A DNA stretch of 64,000 nt from Musa acuminata AAA Group (lineage: Eukaryota > Streptophyta > Magnoliopsida > Zingiberales > Musaceae), in assembly GCF_036884655.1 (NCBI RefSeq), contig NC_088356.1, positions 13,223,001 to 13,287,000 on the forward strand, written 5' to 3'. Positions 57,101 to 64,000 of the stretch are shown here, one piece after another (position 1 is the first letter of the stretch; every line of letters begins with the position of its first letter). The notes under the pieces are model-generated. The model saw only the letters and a program-made list of their open reading frames with translations. It ran no database searches and was not told where the DNA came from. A program made the translations under genes and the position numbers.

Positions 57101-59654
57101 AACGCAGTTCTGCTCTCCTTGAGAATTGTACTTAAATCTGCATGGAAGTCTGGATAACTCTGTTAATTCAAGTGGCTTGCAAAATTATTGAACAAGGAGT
57201 TAAAATGCCTTAAGACAAAAATTTAAGCCAAAATAAGATCTATTAAGTTATGAGATTATATCTATAAACTGCACAGAAACTAAACATTCAGATCTGCACA
57301 TCCAAATATTTATGTGGGGTCAGCTTCAGAGTATGAACCCTAATGGTTAGAGAACACCTGGCAATGTTTGAACCTAAAAGCAGCCTGCATCTATCATTGT
57401 CAATTTTTCAGCTCAAACCAACCAGTGCAAGAAAATGGTTGCCAGCATAACTTGAAATATCAGTATCTCTACCATTTAATATTCTCCAACAAAATCAATA
57501 AGTTCAAGAGGGAAAAAGTACTACTACATCACATACTAATCTGCTTCAACATTCAGGCCCAAGCCATCTCAGAAAACAAACCAGGCTCTTGCTTGGGCAT
57601 ACATAAGCATGATACAATTCTATAGTCATAAGCTTTCAAGTTTCCAGTGTTTCACATATTCAAGGCATTTTGTTTTTCAAAAACAATGATCGAATCTTAA
57701 AGCTAATAATTTTATAAGAATACAGTAGATGAACCACAGATATAAATTAATGATTATTAGATTTGGCAGAATTTTACTTAAGTATCTAGCAAATAAATAT
57801 GAAGATGATGCAATAAGGAAAAGTTGGAAGTCTGAAAGAACTTTAAATAAGGTATATAGAAGTACAGAACTCATAAAAATACAGATTTTCTATCAGAAAA
57901 GTAAGTCTCTCCTGACCTGAGGGAATTAAGCCACAAGAAATTGAATGTGTGCTGCCTATTCACAGAGGTAAATAAAATAATCTGGAACTGAGAGGGGAAT
58001 GAATGACTACATGTGATAGCCATGTTGAGTGAGAGGTGGCAAGAATCTATGATTTTTAAGATGACAGCTCCGAGTGACAAAACAATGTGAACTTTTGTCA
58101 TGTTGTATGAAAATTATAATTAAGAAGTTTAATAATTACCAAAATGGAAATTATCTAAACAGAATCATGGAGATGAATCTGAAAACCCATGTAACAGAGA
58201 TGATCACAGCAAGTAGCAACAGTTGAAGCTTATGAACTAAGAATGCTTGGAGAAATTTGAAAGACCTTATCTCTGGCTAATTTAATACAAAGTTAATTCA
58301 CCTCCCTAGAAGTAACTAATTAAGAGCCATTTCTTCATCCCCTTCTAAAGAAGGAAGTTCATTGTGACGACCAAATTACAGGCTAGGCAATCTTATAAAA
58401 GGTAGATGACTCACGACATCTATGTTTGTCAAAGCTCCATTAGCTTAATTCTTCTTTACTGGTGGTGGCAATGCTTTATTTCTTTCTCCCCATTCCAGAA
58501 TTTTGTGTCGAAAAGATCAAAGCTGACATGAATATGATAAATTAAGATACTTCAACAATACAAATCCTTAGACTTGGGTATGCACATTGTTCTCTTGTTA
58601 CAAGGACCACTCTAAATTAGGTTCATTGATCTCTAAATTAGTGTAGTGTGACATGGAAAAAACAAATAAGTCGGTTATGATGTACAAATTTATATTTCCT
58701 CAGGTTGAGAATGCACCAACAATCTTATCTGCGCATTATTTATGGTCTCATCCCGATATCATATGAAAAAGGTACAACTGGGGTTTATCATGTTAGACCT
58801 GAATTCGCAATGTCCTTGAGGAGCTTCCAGGACTCCGTAGCACGCCAATCGCTGAAGATAGCCTGACACTGGAGATCCTGCAATACATCTCGGAGCTCGC
58901 GCTGAAAATGGTCAAAAAGGGTTGGGTAGTGGGTGCAGGCCTTGAAACAGAGGGCCTCAAGGCCTTTCGGCATTGGTACGGCATAGAGGTAGGGTTGGGC
59001 CTGGATAACGAAGGCAAGACCACCAATGGCTGCCCCTCCAGCACCACCGTCGGCCGGCGTGCCACCGATCGTGGGCAACCCCATGCGGTGCCTGAACTCC
59101 GAAAACTCGCCCTGGACCTCTGCGGAGGCGAAGTCGGAGGCCATGGAGCGCATGCCCTGGCTGATCCAGCGAACAACGCACTTGCCCAATTCCCGGCGCC
59201 CTAGTGGATCCCCGTTCTGGTAGAGGGTCCGGACGCTGATGGAAGCCTCCTCCAAGGAAGGTACGCACTCTTCACTCGTCCGTTTCACTACGACGACCGG
59301 CTTTTGCCGTTGGGGCCGACTTATTTTCTTTTTCCTGATGTTGCTACTTCCGCTTCTCCCACCACTGCTGCGCAAAAGATTCGATGATGGCCGTGGAGAT
59401 GATTGTAGCCGAGGGCGAGGAAGAGGTGAGCCCGGGGTGGTGCTGCTATTACGAATGAGGAAGGGAATCGGAGAGGAGGAAACGGGACAAAGGGAGGCCT
59501 GAAGGAGACGAGAGGACGAACAAGTAAAGGTCCGCTTGAAGAGAATAGACGGTTGAAAGACGATGCTTGCGGTAAGAAACGCCTTGGGAACAGCTGCCGC
59601 TGCGGAGACTCCGCAACAGCAGCAGGCGGAGGAAGCGTGGGTGATGGCCTCCAT
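51129..59654 (-). CDS. Plastid-predicted SF1 helicase, UPF1/IGHMBP2 (SMUBP-2) type, seven exons
   Basis: Exons, 5' to 3': 59654-58799, 56364-56056, 55946-55663, 54587-53556, 53290-53122, 52107-51950, 51371-51129. All introns are GT-AG and all phases agree, giving 1016 aa. The first ~60 residues are rich in Ala, Ser, Cys and poor in acids, a probable chloroplast transit peptide. Exons 1-3 form the conserved N-terminal region (SVRTLYQNGDPLGRRELGK; LPPTTLSPGD). Exon 4 has Walker A GPPGTGKT (565-572), motif II DEAG (723-726), motif III GDQCQLAP (about 747-754) and QYRM. Exons 5-7 complete RecA domain 2: VQSPYVAQV, TIDSFQGREADAVIIS, NVAITRARKHVAVVCD. It should unwind nucleic acid with ATP. Close in layout to Arabidopsis AT5G35970 (from memory). 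The substrate is unknown. Confidence 0.93.
55225..55512 (-). pseudogene. LINE 3' fragment in helicase intron 3
   Basis: On the intron's coding strand (minus) the frame reads MRKNRLRWHRHVLRRPTYALVRR, then GMWRGRGKLKKTLIE and LNLTKDMTLYISRSQ. This is the conserved end of plant LINE-type reverse transcriptases (R-L-R-W-x-x-H-V-x-R-R-P). It is followed by a TTGTTATTGTTG tail typical of such elements. It is a 5'-truncated dead copy lying fully within the intron. Confidence 0.8.
56365..58798 (-). other. Helicase intron 1
   Basis: A 2434 bp AT-rich intron between GTCTAAC and TATATGCAG. I see no inserted element or nested gene. It splits the codon for Ala in NS-AQHRA. By far the longest intron of the gene; the first coding exon carries the whole transit peptide. 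Confidence 0.85.
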
Positions 59655-59839
59655 CTCCCTCTTCGTGTCTTCGGTCGGGAGAGGAAGCGACGTGTAGAAT
59701 GAGAGGAGGGAGAGAGCGAGAAGCAGTCCTACTCGGACAGCAGTACGTCGGAGATCAAATTAAGGAACCTTGATTTTTCTCCGCCTGAGGGTACAGGGGA
59801 TCACATTAGTGTACCTTGATTTTTCCCCTTTTTTTTTTC

Positions 59840-59874
<35 letters not shown>

Positions 59875-61064
59875 GACCAGTCCTTGTCGAATCGGAGAGT
59901 TTGTAATTATTATGTGTGGTGAGGAAGAGGCTACGTGCGTGCGTACGTGCGTCCTACCGTCCCGCAGTGGTGGGCGGCTTCGCTCTTATTGTGGTCCGCG
60001 TTCCAGCAACGCTGCTAAAACTGCAGTGCACAAAATCTGCCATTACCGTTTCTGCACGGGTGCGTCTTATGCACCGAAATGAGCGACGATTTGGCCACGA
60101 GTCTCTCTCTCTCTCTCTCTCTCTTCCCCTGCCACAATTCTTCTGTGGCCAAAGCTAGCGCAAACGTCTGGCCGCAAAGGCCCTGAGACTGCATCTCTCC
60201 GTCGATGTCCTCTTCTGCGCGGGTACTGCGCAAGTCTCCCATAATTATACTCGTAGATGCACGTATAAGATGGCCGTCTCAAGGAGTGCTGAGCGGCCGT
60301 CATGCTGCACCCAAATATTAAAAAAGAAATCTACCACTCATGTTTATGCAAATCCTTCCTAAAGTACTTCTTACCCTCTAATAGCTTTTGCAGCTGCACC
60401 TAATCCCGCTGCCCATTGACTCCAGTTGAAATTATCGTACCCAGTAAACGTCAGCTTTTTATTAATAATCAGCCAACCAGCGTCAGTGAATGGCGCAGCA
60501 TTTTTCACATGATCCGCGCTACATAATGTGTGTCTGTGACTCGACGCGCGTAACATATGCTTTTACGTCGTTCTAAAACATAAAAGTCATTTTATGTTGT
60601 TAACTAACTATGGAGATTTTACAAGGCCACCGAGTCCCAGATCTCTCACTTGGGTGGATCCAAATGAGCCTTTCTGGTTTTTATTTTTCATTGGTCTCGG
60701 CGTAAAATCTGTCGAAAGTATATCCCCTCAGGGTACTGAAATATTCATGAACGGCATGATCACGATATTGATGACGAAAAAGCCACTTCAAATGAGATGC
60801 AGAAAAATGATCCTAGAATGATGCATCAGTACTATAAAGAAACAGGGATTGAACAAAGTCCATGGATATTACACCACGAATGGCAGACGAAATTTCTGTT
60901 TGTTACATGCCAACAGTATGTAATTCACAAATATTACCTGCAAGTTTATCAATAGGTTCATGTATATTCCTTGTAAAGATTTAGTTGCTCCAAAACTCAA
61001 ACTCTGGCAACTGGGAAAAAGATTACAGAATGAAAAGACAAAAGCCTCATGACAGGATCAAACC
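59655..61064. promoter_or_regulatory. Intergenic region, helicase promoter and COG6 3' flank
   Basis: About 1.4 kb between the helicase ATG and the COG6 stop codon, both genes on the minus strand. Two (GA)n tracts when read on the minus strand, at about 59843-59870 and 60102-60124, lie about 190 and 450 bases upstream of the ATG. GA/CT tracts near plant start sites are often promoter elements; no convincing TATA box is evident. The open frame at 60371-60556 (minus) has no recognisable features. Confidence 0.5.
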
Positions 61065-63529
61065 TCAAATTTCTAAAATGGTTTTTATCTGATCTGGTGA
61101 ATGTCTCACCAAGGACCTAGGATCAGGGTATTTATTCTTAGGGTCAACGACTGCCTTGTAGAGGAGCTCATAACCATCTGCTAGTGCCCTTGCAACACGG
61201 ATGGATGCATCAGAACGCAACCTAGGAAGTTGTAATTGTTCAAATTCTGGGAGCAAACCTTCAGTTCCAGTGACCAGACCAAAAAATGTCCTTAAGCTTT
61301 CAGATAGCACCAGAGGTGACATCTCAGGTGCCTGTGCTAAGGGTCCAGGCTCACTGTCAACTTCACTGGTAGAGTTCTGAATGTAAGATATCTTGCTCAA
61401 CAACCCACATCTCGTTAGAATGGCATCTACTTCCATTTGCACAAGGATACTGACATTTGTGTCAATATCAGAGGTTATTTTATCCACATAATTTGCAGCA
61501 ACCCCCTGGTCTACTAGTGCTTGCTGAATAGCTGACAAGCAGTTGATGAGGTATATTGTGCTTGACATTTCGGCACCCTGCAAGAGAGATTATGAAAACA
61601 TTCAATACTGAGAACATATGTGACATACGAATGGACAATTTTTAAGAAGGTGACTTTGGTGTAATTACAAAGTACAATTATATGTAAACAACATTTAGCA
61701 ACTCGGTGTCATAAAAAAAGGTCATTGATGAACCAATAAGTAGCCAGAGCATCTAAGGCCTAAAACACTAAATTTTCAACTAATGGGAACATTAAGGATT
61801 TCTTTTTCTTACCTGTCTTCACCAATGCTCTTGATATTTCTTTATATTTTGCATATAAATGATGCAAATGACCTTAACCACAATTTACATTAACAAAATT
61901 GATTGGTTGGTAACATAGTCCTATCAAGTTTAGAAGGCATTAAACGCTGCAACAAGCATAACTAAAACTCATAATCAGCAAAGCAGAAATATAAAGGAGT
62001 CGGAATAGCTCTAACAGATACAAAAATTCAGCAATTTATACCTGAAACAGGATTTGCTGAAGCACGATCAAGACAACCTAACAGGATAGTCTATATGCAA
62101 TCAGAATCTTGGTAACAAAAAATGATGATAATCAAGCATGCAACAGTATATAATTTCATTCTGAACTAAACCAAGCATCCTCATGCAACATATATTCAAT
62201 GTAGATGTCTCCCATTAAGAGCCACAGTAGCTTGCATAAGAAATTCTATCATGAGAAGTTTTTTGCTCTCAAGGAGCTAAGGATAATTATGCAAGCTTCC
62301 TTTCATTAGATAGTGTATTGCTGTAAAAGGGTTGGGTGGACATGCTAATATTCTAGATTTTTTTCTTCTTTTTTCCTTTTCTTTGGGATAAAGATAGTGA
62401 TGAAGATGAGATTCAGTCCTACTATCTAGTATCAAGATTTTTATCATATAAATTAGCTGGAAAAAATAGATTAAAACTGTACAGAAATTGGTAAAAATAT
62501 CAACAATCCCAACTCACATTACTATTTTGATCTTTCATGCAAATAGTCTTTAAAAAGTAGGCTTTTTGGTTTTTTTTCAATAAAATATCCAATGCTCTGA
62601 AGAACAGGAGTTTCAAGAAAATAGAAGAAAAAGGTTTAAAATATAATAATATGCATCATTAACATAGGCAAATACGGAAATAGTAGCAAAAGAACAGAAA
62701 AATCAGACTAACATATAAACAAATCTAATGGGAGATCCATAAACCAACATGATATAGACAATCTCGTGGGGCTGTATGACAGAATATGCTAATTTAACAT
62801 CTACAACTTTTTTTCTGCTGATTCTATTTAGACAGTGAGATCGGTTGCTAATGCAATAAAGCCAAAATGTAATTTTTCAATAATTGCTATCGTTGAGTGG
62901 ACCTGCATATGGGCATAAGATAAAATTCTCTCAGACTTCTACCAATTCTTTAACTGAAAGTTAGGTTGTGAACAAATTTATTATGAGGTATGCTGTAGCA
63001 GCAGTTACCTAAACAGAAATCGCAAAACTGATGCTACATGATCTTTTCCTTATTCCTGGTGGCTTCTCAATACGTGGTACTGTATTAATTTCAGATTAGC
63101 ATATGCAATGGTAGAATTTTTAGTCAAAGTTCATAAGATATCAATAGTATTAAGAAACATCACGACCAAATCAGACCATGGTCAAGCAACAGTTACTATT
63201 AGACAAAAATACTAGACCAACTATCTAGAGTGCCAGCATGAAACTAAAATATGTGCAAATTGATGCTTGTCCAATCTATATATGCATATTAAGAGCAGAT
63301 TCAATAAATAATATTCTCATTTTCAGGTTATGGCATAAATTGCTGAAACACCATCAAGAATACCATTGAGACAACATGCATATACCTGAGTCAAGGTGGA
63401 TGTTTTCTTGCTAAGCATTGCATCAAATGTCAAAGAATCTCTGCTGCTAGACCCCAAATCTGAACTTGTTCTACTTCTCTTTGAAAGCACGCCTTTAGAT
63501 TTCAGGGCCTCAGCTGCTTGTTCACACAT
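61065..63529 (-). CDS. COG6: COG6, conserved oligomeric Golgi complex subunit 6 (C-terminal exons, partial)
   Basis: Two in-phase exons: 63529-63386 (48 codons) and 61577-61065 (170 codons plus stop). The first reads CEQAAEALKSKGVLSKRSRTSSD and FDAMLSKKTS, the second INCLSAIQQALVDQGVA, ILVQMEVDAILTRCGL and FEQLQLPRLRSDASIRVARAL, ending DPRSLVRHSPDQIKTILEI. This is the conserved C-terminal part of COG6, a cytosolic lobe B subunit of the COG tether that guides retrograde vesicles within the Golgi. Both junctions are GT-AG, with a 1.8 kb intron. Upstream exons lie beyond the right edge; a possible exon end at 63959-64000 (reading LLGSTNSSSQANQ) is too weak to call. Confidence 0.9.
61578..63385 (-). 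other. COG6 last intron
   Basis: 1808 bp, AT-rich, GT (63385) to AG (61578). I see no inserted element, RNA gene or further exon in it. Joining the flanking exons gives the continuous reading STLTQ-GAEMSSTIYLINCL, which matches the usual layout of COG6 without a gap. Confidence 0.8.
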
Positions 63530-64000
63530 CTAGGTGAAGTAATAACATAGATTTAGATCCAAAAGCAACCAAATTTAAATAAAAGAAGCTTTTGTTTGGA
63601 ACCACAGAGCATAAATTCAAACTTCCAAACTGCATTCTCAGGATTTGTTCACATCTAGAATGGAAGGTAAAAAAGGTTAACAAAGTTTTGAATCTGGTAT
63701 TATAAATCATGGCAGCCACGCTAATGCAATTTAGTCACGATACAAAGTTCCATTTCTCAGAAATCTATTTAATCTCTTAGCTTGATACTATATTGAAAGA
63801 TAATAGCATAAGCAAAAAATGCATATACCAAGTCATCAGTAAGAAGCAGCAAATTTTATTGTAGTGATAAAGAGACAACTTAAGTAACAATGTAAATATT
63901 TGGAACCTTTTGTTTTTGCTTGAAGGACAAATTTCATGTTGCCATAATTATCACATAACCTGATTAGCTTGTGAACTACTATTGGTACTTCCAAGCAGCA
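63530..64000. other. COG6 intron sequence at window edge
   Basis: Upstream of the 63529 exon the minus strand ends in a CACCTAG acceptor. The rest is AT-rich with no clear exon. The last 42 bases can be read as an exon end followed by GTTATG, but the peptide does not match anything I recognise. Confidence 0.4.

Noticed and set aside
60371..60556. 61-codon minus-strand frame between the two genes
   Set aside because: No motif, no homology that I recognise, located in probable promoter sequence.
63959..64000. Possible additional COG6 exon at the right edge
   Set aside because: A GT donor follows a short open stretch, but the peptide does not resemble the residues expected before CEQAAEA and the acceptor is outside the window.

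Overview
The window is nuclear DNA of a flowering plant. It has plant-type LTR retrotransposons primed by initiator tRNA-Met (TGGTATCAGAGC next to the LTRs), an intron-split gene with clean GT-AG junctions and a predicted plastid-targeted product, and the 3' exons of COG6. I suspect a monocot, possibly banana-like, but that is an impression from repeat style and cannot be shown from this window.

Layout: (1) 1-8433 is a non-autonomous copia-type element on the minus strand with 2.1 kb LTRs, a gag ORF and a second accessory ORF, but no pol. (2) 8434-10645 is a copia gag fragment whose 5' part has been copied back in inverted orientation, making a roughly 0.5 kb-armed palindrome. (3) 11524-47060 is one large nest. 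The outermost layer is a decayed plus-strand copia element (5' LTR at 11524, 3' LTR at 41541). A young Ty3/gypsy element called G1 here (12516-32693, target duplication GTGCC) sits in its 5' LTR. Inside the two LTRs of G1 lie an intact, very young chromovirus-like element G2 (21551-31410) and a 527 bp TRIM (12844-13370). A third element, related to the one at 1-8433, sits in the copia reverse transcriptase (36216-40198, target duplication GAAAC). A decayed chromodomain gypsy element (42246-47060), itself broken by another LTR fragment, interrupts the copia 3' LTR. (4) 47107-51128 is AT-rich spacer. (5) 51129-59654 is a complete seven-exon minus-strand gene for a UPF1/IGHMBP2-type superfamily 1 helicase with a probable chloroplast transit peptide (1016 aa by my splice model). 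(6) 61065-63529 holds the last two exons of COG6, which runs off the right edge.

The main discovery is inside the nest. Read as it stands, neither G2 nor the TRIM has a matching target duplication. If the 18.6 kb block 12844-31410 is turned around, everything fits: G2 gains GCAGC on both sides, the TRIM gains CTGGT on both sides, and G1 becomes one complete plus-strand element with its GTGCC duplication. The block has therefore been inverted, with both breakpoints at the outermost nucleotides of two different LTR elements, which share only the terminal TGTAA. G1 and G2 LTR pairs are nearly identical, so the inversion must be very recent, or else is an assembly error.

The elements also suggest a helper and parasite relation. 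G1 has almost identical LTRs but no usable coding region, while G2 shares its termini, primer site spacing and polypurine tract and carries an unbroken gag-pol. The genes at the right end look unrelated to the repeats and are ordinary housekeeping genes.
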